Source: Bradyrhizobium elkanii USDA 76 (lineage in GTDB: Bacteria > Pseudomonadota > Alphaproteobacteria > Rhizobiales > Xanthobacteraceae). From it: 64,000 nt of DNA. The position numbers and the translations under genes are program-made. This document shows, one piece after another, positions 26,058 to 35,315 of this stretch. The stretch spans positions 2,658,001-2,722,000 of the forward strand of contig NZ_CP066356.1 in the NCBI RefSeq assembly GCF_023278185.1, in the 5' to 3' direction. Position 1 is the stretch's first letter. Each line of letters begins with the position of its first letter. The notes beneath the pieces are model-generated. The model was not told the DNA's origin and searched no databases. It worked only from the letters and a program-made list of their open reading frames with translations.

Positions 26058-26783
26058 TCACGGCGCTAGCCCAGCCGTATCTTCCTTGACGCCGCGGGCA
26101 ACGATCTTGAGCGTTTCGTCGGCGAGCGGCCGCTGTAGTTTCAGGGCCTCATCGGGAGGTGCCGTCATCCAGGTTTCTACCTCGTCCGGCGATGTCAGGA
26201 TCACCGGCATCGCCTTCGGGTGGATGGCGCCGACCTCGGCGTTCGGCTCCGTTGTGAGGAACGCGTAGAGGTCGTTGGTTGTCTCGCCTTCCTTGACCTT
26301 CCGAACGGACGTCCAGCTGGCGCAGATGCCGGCGAAGCAGGCGAGGGGACGGCTCTCGTCGAGCGCGAACCAGATATCACCGCCTTCGGCTTTGTTGAAC
26401 TCGCTGAAGGAGTTGAACGGCACCACGCAGCGGTTTTCGACGCCGAGCCATTTCGTCCAGTGCTTGCTCTTCACGTTGCGGATGTTGGTCGTGCCGCCGT
26501 CCGGCTCCATCCGCAGCAGCTCCTTGAAATCGACCGCCTTGCCTTTCGCCTCGAGCTTTGCTGCGCGCTTTTTGGTCGCCTCCATCAGGGCGTGCTGCGA
26601 TGACGGCATTCCCCACCGGGCCGTCGTGAGTTCGCGGCCGCCGGGCCCATTGCGCACGATCGGTGCCTTGTAATCGGGAAAGACCCCCGGCATCGGCGCA
26701 AGATTGCCAACATAGCGGTTGACGACGCGGAACAGCGCGCTGATGGCGGCCTGGTTGGTCGTGATCGAGTAGAGATTGCACAT
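26058..26783 (-). CDS. SRAP/YedK-type DNA-protein crosslink peptidase
   Basis: A 241-residue SOS-response-associated peptidase (HMCES family). These proteins bond covalently through Cys2 to abasic sites in single-stranded DNA and protect them. The key residues are visible: C2 (MCNLYS), N100 (TTNIRNVKSKHW), E128 (FNSFSEFNK) and H188 (AIHPKAMPVIL). It is the last gene of a minus-strand operon, starting 3 bp after the stop of 26787-27236. Ku lies divergent to the operon, forming a DNA-repair neighbourhood. Confidence 0.93.
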   Translation of the reverse strand: MCNLYSITTNQAAISALFRVVNRYVGNLAPMPGVFPDYKAPIVRNGPGGRELTTARWGMPSSQHALMEATKKRAAKLEAKGKAVDFKELLRMEPDGGTTNIRNVKSKHWTKWLGVENRCVVPFNSFSEFNKAEGGDIWFALDESRPLACFAGICASWTSVRKVKEGETTNDLYAFLTTEPNAEVGAIHPKAMPVILTSPDEVETWMTAPPDEALKLQRPLADETLKIVARGVKEDTAGLAP

Positions 26784-26786
26784 CGG

Positions 26787-27236
26787 TCAGGGTCCGGTCC
26801 GAGGGTGGCGCGGCTGCCCGGCCAGTTGTAACAAAGTCGTGGAGGGACGCCCGCTCGCGTTGGTGCATTTTCGGCAGCGCAGCCGGGTGGCGAGATCATG
26901 CACGAAGTGGGTTCGCGGATGCTTGAACGCCGCGAGGTTGACGTCACTCGACGTCTTGCAACGTTCGCACATGATCTCGAGCCAGGGGAAGCCTCCATTC
27001 ACGGCCTGGTCGATCGCCGGGGACGGGGCGATCGGCTCTCCGTCGGACCACATGCGTTCGTTCCAGCTCTCGCACAGCAGCTTGTTTGCCTGTCGGATGA
27101 GTGCTTCCCCCTTTGTCCGCAACTCCGCGGATCGGGCGGCCAGGATGCTGGCCATTGCGCGCGCCTTGCCGAGCTCCTTCGTCAGTGCCTTGCGGCCGCT
27201 GCCTGACAAGGGTGTAGGGTGGTATTTTGGGGCCAT
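26787..27236 (-). CDS. Hypothetical protein with CxxC pairs, 149 aa
   Basis: The product begins MAPKYHPTPLSGSGRKALTK. It has a helical N-terminal half (ELGKARAMASILAARSAELRTKGEALI) and a C-terminal metal-site-like part with CERC and CRKC, spaced by about 29 residues. This fits a zinc ribbon. It is the middle gene of an operon ending in the SRAP gene (3-bp gap), so a link to DNA repair is reasonable but unproven. The start at 27236 is the most likely of several. Confidence 0.65.
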   Translation of the reverse strand: MAPKYHPTPLSGSGRKALTKELGKARAMASILAARSAELRTKGEALIRQANKLLCESWNERMWSDGEPIAPSPAIDQAVNGGFPWLEIMCERCKTSSDVNLAAFKHPRTHFVHDLATRLRCRKCTNASGRPSTTLLQLAGQPRHPRTGP

Positions 27237-27282
27237 CCAGACATCCCGGTACAAAGAGATCGGGTCGGCGACCTGGAGCTCG

Positions 27283-27678
27283 CTACGGCGTTTCGAACGC
27301 CGGCCAGCAACCGTCTTCCTCATGCCTGCCGGTTCGTTGCCGGCAGGTATTGTCGAGCAGCCGCTGCGCGACGTCCTTCCAGATTGCGTTGCGGCCATAC
27401 AATCGGACTGCATCGGCTGTCTGGATTTCGACGATCCGCTCGCAGCGGCGGCACGATACGCGAAGGACGTGACGCCGAATGTCAGACAGACGCCGTTGCC
27501 GTATCTGGACGTCGGTCGTATCGGCGCGAGGATCCTTGAGCACCGATTCCCAGTATTCGGCGGGAAGCGGTGCATCCGGAGCCGCGGCGGGCGGAGCCGG
27601 CCTGTGGACGGCCTCGGCGGCCAGTTTTTCCATCTGCTTCGGGGTCGGCTTGCGCCAGCTCGCGGGTCGGTCGGTCAT
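27283..27678 (-). CDS. Hypothetical protein with CxxC, 131 aa
   Basis: ATG at 27678, first gene of the SRAP operon and divergent from Ku (141 bp apart). The N-terminal half is proline- and alanine-rich. The C-terminal half contains SCRRCERIVEIQTADAVRLYG and, later, TCRQRTGRHEEDGCW, a possible four-cysteine zinc site. No named family is recognised. Confidence 0.65.
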   Translation of the reverse strand: MTDRPASWRKPTPKQMEKLAAEAVHRPAPPAAAPDAPLPAEYWESVLKDPRADTTDVQIRQRRLSDIRRHVLRVSCRRCERIVEIQTADAVRLYGRNAIWKDVAQRLLDNTCRQRTGRHEEDGCWPAFETP

Positions 27679-27818
27679 GCCGAATTAGAACATAACAAGA
27701 ACAAATGTCGAGTCGCCCCGGGCAGTGACGGAGAAAAAATTGTCCTGTTGGGGAGGCGGTGCTGTCGGAACCAGGGCCTGCGGATCGTCTTGAATCCGGC
27801 ATCAGTATCGGAGTTCCC

Positions 27819-28742
27819 ATGGCCCCCCGCGCTAACTGGAAAGGCTTCCTGCGGCTCTCGCTCGTCACCTGTCCGGTCGCGCTGTATCCGGCAACGTCCG
27901 AATCCGAGAAGGTCTCGTTCAACCAGCTCAACCGCAAGACCGGCCACCGGATCAAATACGCCAAGGTCGACGCCGACACCGGCGAAGAGGTCGCCAATGA
28001 GGACATCGTCAAGGGTTACAAGGTCGACGACGACACCTTCATCGAGGTGACCAGGGAGGAGCTCGAGAACGTCGCACTGGAATCGACGCGAACCATCGAG
28101 ATCGACGAGTTCGTCGATCGGAGCGAGATCGATCCGCGATATCTGATCCGGCCCTACTATCTGTGTCCTGACGGCAAGGTCGGGCACGATGCGTTCGCCG
28201 TGATCCGCGAAACCATCCGCGAGATGAACAAGGTCGCGATCGGGCGCGTGGTGCTGACCAACCGCGAGCACATCATCGCGCTCGATGCCATGGACAAGGG
28301 TCTGATGGGAACGCTGCTGCGCTATCCTTACGAGGTGCGTTCAGCTGCCGAGTATTTCGACGACATCCAGGATGTCAAAGTCACCAAGGACATGCTCGAT
28401 CTCGCCAGGCACATCGTCAATCAAAAGTCGGGTCACTTCGAACCTGAGAAGTTCGAAGACCAGTACGAAACCGCCCTGATCGATCTCATCAACAGGAAAC
28501 GCGCCGGCAAGCCCATCACCGCGAAAGCGCGGCCGCGTGGCGAGAACGTCGTCGATCTGATGGACGCGCTGCGCAAGAGCATTGGCGGCGAAAAGGCCGC
28601 ACAAGCAGCCAAGCCGGCCAGGAAGCCGCGCAAGGCCGCAAGCGGTCAAAAGGAAATGCTGATGCCGATCGCCGGCAAGAAACCCGCGAAGGAAGCTGCG
28701 GCAAAGAAGCCGGCAGCAAGGCCGCAGCGGAAGTCAGCCTAG
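27819..28742 (+). CDS. ku: Ku DNA end-binding protein
   Basis: A 307-residue bacterial Ku. The core beta-barrel starts WKGFLRLSLVTCPVALYPAT, and the bridge/core segments RYLIRPYYLCPDGKVGHDAFAVIRE and FEPEKFEDQYETALIDLI are typical. The lysine/alanine-rich tail (from about 260, many KPA repeats) is the usual DNA-threading extension. Ku homodimers bind double-strand ends and recruit ligase LigD for end joining; no ligD is visible in this window. ATG at 27819 follows GGAG. A neighbouring operon holds SRAP. Confidence 0.95.
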   Translation: MAPRANWKGFLRLSLVTCPVALYPATSESEKVSFNQLNRKTGHRIKYAKVDADTGEEVANEDIVKGYKVDDDTFIEVTREELENVALESTRTIEIDEFVDRSEIDPRYLIRPYYLCPDGKVGHDAFAVIRETIREMNKVAIGRVVLTNREHIIALDAMDKGLMGTLLRYPYEVRSAAEYFDDIQDVKVTKDMLDLARHIVNQKSGHFEPEKFEDQYETALIDLINRKRAGKPITAKARPRGENVVDLMDALRKSIGGEKAAQAAKPARKPRKAASGQKEMLMPIAGKKPAKEAAAKKPAARPQRKSA

Positions 28743-28774
28743 GTCCGGCTGATCCGGGCTGATATAGTGATGGC

Positions 28775-29452
28775 ATGGCATTCCGTGTCTTGATCATCGG
28801 CGGCACGGGGCAGGTGGGCGCTGCGGTGGTGCGTGCCCTGGCGGCGGAGCCGTCCTGCGCCGAAGTCGTGATGGTCAATCGCCGGGCGATTGCTCTGACC
28901 GCTGATCCCCGAGTGCGGCAGGTGGTCCTGAATACCGCAGCTGCCGAATTTCTGTCAGAGGTAACCAAGCTTGCCCGGAGCTTGATTGCGCAGGGCGATC
29001 CCGTCTTTGCGGCATGCTGTGTCGGTGTCGGTCAAGGTAGCCTGAAATGGAGCGAGGAGGAGCTGAAGGCGCTTGAGATCGGCGTGGTCGGCGGCTTTGC
29101 CCGCGGTTGCCGCGCCGCAGGTATCACACGGTTTGCTCTGCTGTCGGCCGTGGGAAGCACTTCGAAAAGCAGAATCCGCTATGTCCGGATCATGGGGCTC
29201 AAGGAAGAGACGGTTGAAGCGGTCGGCTTCCAACGCCTCGCGATTTTTCGGCCGGGAATCATCGCGGGCAATGTTCATACGCCGAGCTATGTCACTTGGC
29301 TCGACCGCTTGATTCCGGGGCGGTTTGGCGTGATCGAGCAGGACGATATCGCTCGCGCCTTTGTCGCGGAGTTCGTGGATAGCGCGGCCCACGATGGTGT
29401 TGTGTATCTCGAGAACGGGGCCATGCGACGAATGTCCCGCACCCTCAAATAG
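28775..29452 (+). CDS. NAD(P)-binding Rossmann-fold protein
   Basis: A 225-residue protein with the dinucleotide motif GGTGQVG (residues 9-15), an FALLSAVGS strand and a KEETVEAVGF helix. This is the atypical short-chain dehydrogenase layout seen in TIP30/NmrA-like proteins, some of which are sensors rather than enzymes. The catalytic tyrosine-lysine pair is not obvious; KEE at about 146 may stand in. It follows Ku by 32 bp and may share its transcript. Confidence 0.8.
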   Translation: MAFRVLIIGGTGQVGAAVVRALAAEPSCAEVVMVNRRAIALTADPRVRQVVLNTAAAEFLSEVTKLARSLIAQGDPVFAACCVGVGQGSLKWSEEELKALEIGVVGGFARGCRAAGITRFALLSAVGSTSKSRIRYVRIMGLKEETVEAVGFQRLAIFRPGIIAGNVHTPSYVTWLDRLIPGRFGVIEQDDIARAFVAEFVDSAAHDGVVYLENGAMRRMSRTLK

Positions 29453-29466
29453 CCCGCGTTTCCTGA

Positions 29467-29718
29467 TCAGGGGCATTCGGGGCAGGTATCGCCGATCGAA
29501 TCCAGCACCTCTCGAATCTCGGCCACCGCTTCATCAGTGGAGATGCCTACCGGTCGGTCGTTATGGGCGATATCGAAGGCCCGATCCCGCGCATGCGGAT
29601 CGGCGCGATCCTGCATCCAGCCGTGCTCCTCGCACTCGCGGATCGCACCCGCTTCCTGAAGCACATGGATCGCCCATCCGCGCAGCGTCCTTATCGCCGG
29701 CCTTCGTTCCCTCGTCAT
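29467..29718 (-). CDS. Hypothetical protein, 83 aa
   Basis: The product starts MTRERRPAIRTLRGWAIHVLQEAG and has the segment CEEHGWMQDRADPHARDRAFDIA, with a C-terminal CPEC. The mix of aromatic and histidine residues suggests a small metal or ligand site. It converges on the Rossmann protein with a 14-bp gap. Not named. Confidence 0.58.
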   Translation of the reverse strand: MTRERRPAIRTLRGWAIHVLQEAGAIRECEEHGWMQDRADPHARDRAFDIAHNDRPVGISTDEAVAEIREVLDSIGDTCPECP

Positions 29719-29930
29719 CAGCACTGAAATCGCTCCTGACAGACGAATCGCTCTGCCCGCAATTCGTTCCCCTCCTAGCACATGGCTGGGATTTGCGACG
29801 ATCCGAACTCAATGATGACGTCCGATGCGCTCGTTGCACGCTGTGGCCGCTATCGGGGGAAAGCGGAAGTCCTCCGGCGCGCACAATCTTGGGCGCAGAC
29901 TGGCACAGCTATCCAGTTGCCGCGGCTCGG

Positions 29931-32510
29931 TTACCGGCTTCTCGCACGAGCGTTCGCGCGCCATCGCTCCGGGAGGCTCTGCGGCGAGGCGGCCGGTTTC
30001 CACTCCAGGGACACGACCCAGTTGTCGAAGACCGTGTTGAAGCTCCCGGACTGGTACGAGAAGTTCTCGCCCGCCAGCCAAAAGTAGCCGGCATCGGCTG
30101 CGTAGGTAAAGAGCGTCCAGGTATGGGGCTTCTTCCAGAACGCGTTGCCACCGTCCGGGTCCCCGTCGAGGGCGCTGAAGTCGAGGAAGAGCCAGAGAGG
30201 CGCATTCTTGGCGCCGAGGTTCGTATCCGGCGAGTTGAACTGAAGCGCGTTCCAGTAGATCCCAGGTCCGGCTCGGGGATCAGCATCGTCCACGAGCTTC
30301 TGCAGCTGCCAATAGAAGCTCGCGTCGCCGGTCATAGTGGTCTCGCCGGTGAACGTGATCAGGCCAGCCTGCGGGCCTGACTGGATGATGCCGCTGATCG
30401 AGGTGGTCCCGCTGATTGTTCCGCTCCCTTGTAGTATGCCGCCGGGAGCAGGCGAATCGGTGCCGGTCGCTGCAATGGTGACCGGGCCCGAGACCGTCCC
30501 ACCGTTCATGAACAGTGTACCCGACTCGCCGACAACAACCGCGCCGGTCACCGTGCCGGCGACCTCCAGCGTCGCCGCGTAGGATACCAGCACCTCGCCG
30601 GCACCCGTTGCTGATCCACCGGTACCGCCGGCAATCAGCGTACCCCCATTGATTCTGACCAGACCGGAAAGCGTACCGCTGCTGTCTGCACTCAAGGTCA
30701 GCGTGCCGGGACCGAAGATCGTCAGGCCCGCCGATCCCTCGATGGCGGCTGTGATCTGCGAACTACCGCCGCTAGCATTGGTGTAGATCAGGCCTTCTGC
30801 CGCGCCGAACGAAAGCCTCGCAGTAGCGATGCTGCCGCCGTTCATGATGAGGCCCGCGGCGTCGCCGCTCGCCTGGCTTCCGACCAGAATGCTCGCATCG
30901 CCGCCCGTAATCGCTCCGCCGTTCACTTCGAGCGCCGCCACCTGCGGCACACCGCCGCTCTCGACCGCCTGGCTGTCGACGACCTCGTAGACGGCATCGG
31001 CCGGAACGTCGTTGATGCTGACATCCGTCGACGACACGGTGGCCGCGCTCGCGAAGCCCCCGGAGGGCGAATAGGTCAGGAACTTGCCCGAGCTGGCCGC
31101 GTCGTCGTCCTCTCCGAGAATGTAGGGAGCGACGATCCCATTCATGACGATGGGCAGGTTTGCTCCCGTTCCTGCCACGAACACCTGTTGCGTCAGCCCA
31201 AGCTGGGCCATGCCGCCGCCCGGCACGATAACAAGCGTTCCGCCGGAGTTGCGGACAATGTTCGTCAGGGTACCGTCGTCATTGCCCCCGATTACGACGC
31301 GATAGTTGCCGCTTCCGGAAAGCTGCAAGGCGCCTCCCGTAGAGCCGATGACGAACGTCGCCAGAGATCCCGAGGCGATCTGCACATCGACCGTCGCGCC
31401 GTCCGAACGAAGCTCGAGTATTCCGCCGTTCGTCACCGTCACCCTGAAGCTGCCAAATGGTGTGCCCGATGTCCGGGTACTTGCCAGCGTCCCCGCGCCT
31501 ACGGTGTTGTGTCCTATCAGCTGGTTCGTGTTGGTGAGCAGGAGCGTGCCTTCGCCGTATTTGTGCAGGCCGCCCAGCCCGGAGATCGGCGCGACGACGG
31601 TCAGCGTGCCGCCGTTCGTGTTGATGACCTTAGGCTGGTTGATCGTCCATGTGCTGGGTTCATATCCGGATGTCGAGGGCAGCGCCGACTGCGAGATCGC
31701 CCAAGCTTGCCCCTGCCAGAGCACGGCGTAGACGCCCCACCCGGTGAGCGCGTCGGTGACGACCTGGCTGTAGTCTTCGGAAGGCTGCGGCAGATTTTCC
31801 AGCGTCCATCCGCTGGGCATCTGCGCGATCTGGACGGTCTGCGGATTGCTAGACGGGAGGTTGGGTACGTTCTCGAACGAGGCGGGGAAAGCGTTGTTGA
31901 TGGTGATCGTGCCGCCCGTCAGGTTCACCGTGAGCGGTGCGAGGACATGGCCGCCGTAATTCTCCATGTATCCCTTCGTCGTCTGGGAAACGGAATACCA
32001 GCCAACCGCGAAATTGGCCAAGACGATCGTCTGCGGACTCTCGGACACGTTCGGGGCCAACTGATCGGCGAGCCACGCGAGGTCCGGATTAGAAGTGCTC
32101 GTCAAATTATAGAGATCAGGCCCGATTCCGCAGGCCGACAGATAGTCGGCCATCCCGTTCGTCATACCGTCCACGAAGCTGCCGCTCTCGCTCGACGTCC
32201 GCATCAAGCCCGCGACCACCCTTTCCAGGTTGATTGCCACGGGGTCGTCCTCGCCGTTGTAGACCACAGGAGCAACCTGCGTGAAGCCGTTTGCCGACAG
32301 CCAGTAAAGGCCCATGACCATCGACGTCGGGCCGCAATAGGCTTCACCGTCCCCGGGCAGGCTCTGCCCGAAGGGCCCGAAATCGGTCTGGATGATCGAA
32401 GGCGTGCTCTTGATGGGGTCTTTCCACATGGGGCTGGTCCACTCCTGTCCGACAAAGCCACGGTACGCGCTTGAGCCGCAGGTCAATGTCCCGTTAATTG
32501 CGGTGCACAA
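29931..32510 (-). CDS. C39-like N-terminus fused to autotransporter-type beta-strand repeats
   Basis: An 859-residue protein. Residues about 50-210 resemble a C39-type papain-like domain: C59 in EAYCGPTSMVMGLYWL, H188 in YGGHVLAPL and N206 in TINNAFP. From about 290, glycine/threonine-rich beta-strand repeats follow. Two match the autotransporter-associated repeat form, LHKYGEGTLLLTNTNQ and LTIFGPGTLTLSADSS. No signal peptide and no C-terminal outer-membrane barrel are visible. The TTG at 32510 gives the longest frame; ATG at 32429 (MWKDPIK) is a likely real start. Location and substrate are unknown. Confidence 0.72.
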   Translation of the reverse strand: MCTAINGTLTCGSSAYRGFVGQEWTSPMWKDPIKSTPSIIQTDFGPFGQSLPGDGEAYCGPTSMVMGLYWLSANGFTQVAPVVYNGEDDPVAINLERVVAGLMRTSSESGSFVDGMTNGMADYLSACGIGPDLYNLTSTSNPDLAWLADQLAPNVSESPQTIVLANFAVGWYSVSQTTKGYMENYGGHVLAPLTVNLTGGTITINNAFPASFENVPNLPSSNPQTVQIAQMPSGWTLENLPQPSEDYSQVVTDALTGWGVYAVLWQGQAWAISQSALPSTSGYEPSTWTINQPKVINTNGGTLTVVAPISGLGGLHKYGEGTLLLTNTNQLIGHNTVGAGTLASTRTSGTPFGSFRVTVTNGGILELRSDGATVDVQIASGSLATFVIGSTGGALQLSGSGNYRVVIGGNDDGTLTNIVRNSGGTLVIVPGGGMAQLGLTQQVFVAGTGANLPIVMNGIVAPYILGEDDDAASSGKFLTYSPSGGFASAATVSSTDVSINDVPADAVYEVVDSQAVESGGVPQVAALEVNGGAITGGDASILVGSQASGDAAGLIMNGGSIATARLSFGAAEGLIYTNASGGSSQITAAIEGSAGLTIFGPGTLTLSADSSGTLSGLVRINGGTLIAGGTGGSATGAGEVLVSYAATLEVAGTVTGAVVVGESGTLFMNGGTVSGPVTIAATGTDSPAPGGILQGSGTISGTTSISGIIQSGPQAGLITFTGETTMTGDASFYWQLQKLVDDADPRAGPGIYWNALQFNSPDTNLGAKNAPLWLFLDFSALDGDPDGGNAFWKKPHTWTLFTYAADAGYFWLAGENFSYQSGSFNTVFDNWVVSLEWKPAASPQSLPERWRANARARSR

Positions 32511-32855
32511 CTTGTGGATACTTTATCGAGTCGATACTGTCTAAGAGTGTAGGCTGGAATCTTGAAAGTGCGCAAGCTGGGTCTCCAGCCTGGCCGGCAG
32601 GGACGGCTTAGGAGTTCAAGCGCGGGCCGCCGAGCGGCAGCATGTTCATCGTGAGTAGCGCTGCGGCAGGGCCTGGCAACAGGTGGTGTTACGGCCGATC
32701 CGGATAACGCGAACGTCTACTTCTGAGGCGTGCTGCGAATCCTGTAAGTGGCACCTTTGAGATATGGCGACCAGCTCTGAAGATGTCCGTTCATTGGGGT
32801 AGACCGGAAGTACCCGACTGACTGCCAGAACGGCGTCTCTGACCCATCTGCGACA
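32511..32855. other. Intergenic stretch without a supported gene
   Basis: The ORF on the minus strand here mainly runs antisense or out of frame into the CadC-like gene. No hairpin or promoter stands out. Confidence 0.45.
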
Positions 32856-34436
32856 TTACCCCTCCGGTACTCCTGCCAATCGCATGCCCTCATAAATGCG
32901 CTCACGTTTGGCGAGGTAAGCTGGATTATCGGTCGACGGGCTGGCGCGGAAGCGGCGGATGCTGAAATTAGGTTGAAGCGCGAGCCCCGCTTGCGCAGCG
33001 GCCCGCGCGTCATCGAGTGTTCCAAGCAGTGCTAGAGCAGCGGCGAGCCCAAGATGCGCAAACGGATAATTTCGGTTGGCGTCGATGCTCCTGCGGAGCC
33101 AACAGACGGCTTCCCTATCGGCACTAAGTTGCAACTTAGCGAAACCGACATACTGCATCCACATGAAGGCATGAATGTCGCGGGGAGACAGGCGGAGTGC
33201 CTCTAAGACATGCGCCTCAGTGTCCCCGCCGCGACCGAGGAAAATCTTGGCTTGACCGATTAACCCGTGCGCATGGGCCAGATTTCGGTCCAACGCCAAA
33301 GCGTGTTGTAGTTCGTCAATGCCCTCGGACACGCGGTTCGTGAAAATTTTTGCTGTTCCCAAATGTAAGTGAGCCAAGGCGTGGTTCGGCGCGAGGGTCA
33401 GGACATGCATAACGGCCGCTTCCGCTATGGTAAGGTACTTTATCCGATTGTCGGTCATGTAGCCGGCACCAACAATGCCATCAACATGCGCTAAGCCCAG
33501 ACGCGCTTCGATATTGCCGGGATCAAGCGTCAGGGCGCGCTCGAAAAAGTGGCGCGCCTGCAAGATATATTCGGGAGTCAACCCCATATTGAGCTTAGCT
33601 CTGCCCTGGAAGTACAACTCCATTGAATTGGGATGCGCCGAACGTTGTGCTCTCACGGCCTCGGCTGCGACGAGCTGCGCGTCTAAGGAGTTAGCTAGCC
33701 TAGATATGATCTCGTCCTGCATATCGAACAAATGGGTGACGGGTTTGTCAAAGCGGTCCGCCCATAAATGCGTGCCGGTTTCAGCGTCTACCAGCTGCAC
33801 GCTGACGCGAAGTCGGCTTTCGTGGCGCTGTACGGAGCCTTCTAGCACATACCGGATGTTCAACTCGCGACCGATTTGCTTGAGGTCAGCCGCTTTGCCC
33901 TTGTAGGTGAATGCGGTGTGTCGCCCGATCACCAATGAGCCGCTGATCCGCGACAAGTCCGTAGTGAGGCTTTCCGTCACACCATCGACGAAATAGTCGT
34001 GCTCTGGGTCGCCGCTGAGGTTGGCGAAGGGCAACACAACGATGGAGAGGCGAGGCGGTGAAAGCGACCTTTGTGCCGTGCCGTCGTTCTGCGCCGCCGA
34101 ACTTGCCGACGCAGTTTCGGGCCTCTGCCCTTCGTGCACTACGCCAACGAAGCGAAAGCCTTTGCGCGGCAACGTTTTGATTAGGCACTGCTTGTCACCA
34201 TCGTCACCGATTGCGGCGCGAGCGGCATTCAAGCGGGTCGTCAACGCGGCATCTGAGACTATGCGTCCGTTCCAAACCGCGCTTATGACTTCGTCCTTGC
34301 TGACGACGCGCTCCCTGTGCCGGATCAAATAGTCTAGTAGATCGAAGACCTGCGGCGTGATGGAAACAGGGATGGTTCCGCGATGTAGCTCGCGACGGTC
34401 AGTATCGAATGCGTACTCCTCGAAGAAATAGCGCAT
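32856..34436 (-). CDS. CadC-like winged-helix/TPR regulator (copy 1)
   Basis: A 526-residue protein. An OmpR/PhoB-type winged helix spans about 1-100 (FDLLDYLIRHRERVVSKDEVISAVW, then SDAALTTRLNAARAAIG). A TolB-like domain follows (about 130-250; SIVVLPFANLSGDPEHDYFVDG, then HLWADRFDKP). Tetratricopeptide-type helices run from about 270 to 500. No transmembrane segment is evident between the winged helix and TolB part. This architecture is frequent in Bradyrhizobium, and the genes regulated are mostly unknown. Copy 2 lies at 55239-56834. Confidence 0.88.
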   Translation of the reverse strand: MRYFFEEYAFDTDRRELHRGTIPVSITPQVFDLLDYLIRHRERVVSKDEVISAVWNGRIVSDAALTTRLNAARAAIGDDGDKQCLIKTLPRKGFRFVGVVHEGQRPETASASSAAQNDGTAQRSLSPPRLSIVVLPFANLSGDPEHDYFVDGVTESLTTDLSRISGSLVIGRHTAFTYKGKAADLKQIGRELNIRYVLEGSVQRHESRLRVSVQLVDAETGTHLWADRFDKPVTHLFDMQDEIISRLANSLDAQLVAAEAVRAQRSAHPNSMELYFQGRAKLNMGLTPEYILQARHFFERALTLDPGNIEARLGLAHVDGIVGAGYMTDNRIKYLTIAEAAVMHVLTLAPNHALAHLHLGTAKIFTNRVSEGIDELQHALALDRNLAHAHGLIGQAKIFLGRGGDTEAHVLEALRLSPRDIHAFMWMQYVGFAKLQLSADREAVCWLRRSIDANRNYPFAHLGLAAALALLGTLDDARAAAQAGLALQPNFSIRRFRASPSTDNPAYLAKRERIYEGMRLAGVPEG

Positions 34437-34589
34437 CTGACGATCCCTTAGGGCCTTCGATTTTCAGGCTTTAACGCCCTCGAACGCAAAGAATAAGCCG
34501 CTGGTAAGGAAAATGTAAGCCGGATGTCAGGCGCGGTGGCTCGTCGTACAGCATGTTCGTCCTGTGAAAAGTCGACAGGACACACGGCA

Positions 34590-34913
34590 ATGAGCACAGT
34601 CCAAGAGATCACCAAGTTGCAGCACAGAGCAACTACCGACCGGCCGGTCTATAGTCCGCTCGAAGCATATTGGAAGGCATTTCAGGAGTGGCGCAAACGC
34701 CGGAGGCTGCAAACGGAATTATGCCGCCTGACGGACCGCGAGCTGATGGATATTGGCACGACGCGAGGCGAGATTGACTACGTCGTATCGAACAGAGATA
34801 TCGACCCGCGAGGCATACGAGCCGAATGGGTCCAATGCCTGCCAACAGTGGACGGCCAGATCCACCCACATTGGGACAAGCACCTCTCAGAAACACGCAC
34901 CCAACCTCGCTAG
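34590..34913 (+). CDS. DUF1127 family protein
   Basis: A 107-residue protein. The family core is WRKRRRLQTELCRLTDRELMDIG followed by TRGEIDYVV (about 32-65). Small DUF1127 proteins are linked in other alphaproteobacteria to phosphate/carbon physiology and RNA turnover. This one is longer than the classical 45-50-residue form and has an extra C-terminal 35 residues. It is divergent from the CadC-like gene. ATG at 34590. Confidence 0.82.
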   Translation: MSTVQEITKLQHRATTDRPVYSPLEAYWKAFQEWRKRRRLQTELCRLTDRELMDIGTTRGEIDYVVSNRDIDPRGIRAEWVQCLPTVDGQIHPHWDKHLSETRTQPR

Positions 34914-35315
34914 TGCAATGCGCGGAAACCATCGCGGTCTGCTACGCAAGCCGTTATGGCTGCTTCTGGCCCATCGCGGCCATCCGTGGCTTGCTGGCCA
35001 ATGTCGCCTTTTGAGCCAGATGAAGACGTACATTGCCTTGGCCGCCCGCCGTTCGTGTCACGCTCTACCCGCGGGCATGCGCCCGCGACCGCAGTCGCAA
35101 TGCGTCTCCGCCCCTTGAGTCACGATGGTTGCCGCCTATCGCTTCTGCCTGGTCCGCTCCTCTGTTCGGAGTCGACCCAAAAAGTTCGCTCCATGATGGG
35201 GTCCGGCGAGGCGAGGTCGTCCAAGCTCACAGCACCTGCTGAAACGCACAGGGATCGAAACGGACTGACCTTCCCCACGTCCTCGGCAGAGCAGATGGCT
35301 ACGCCGGAACGATCC
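34914..35315. other. Intergenic stretch next to IS110 remnant
   Basis: Read in six frames; only overlapping short ORFs with no recognisable sequence. Ends where an IS110-type remnant begins. Confidence 0.45.

Noticed and set aside
31188..32474. 428-codon ORF on the plus strand
   Set aside because: Antisense to the C39-like/beta-repeat gene, with no domain and an arginine-rich composition.
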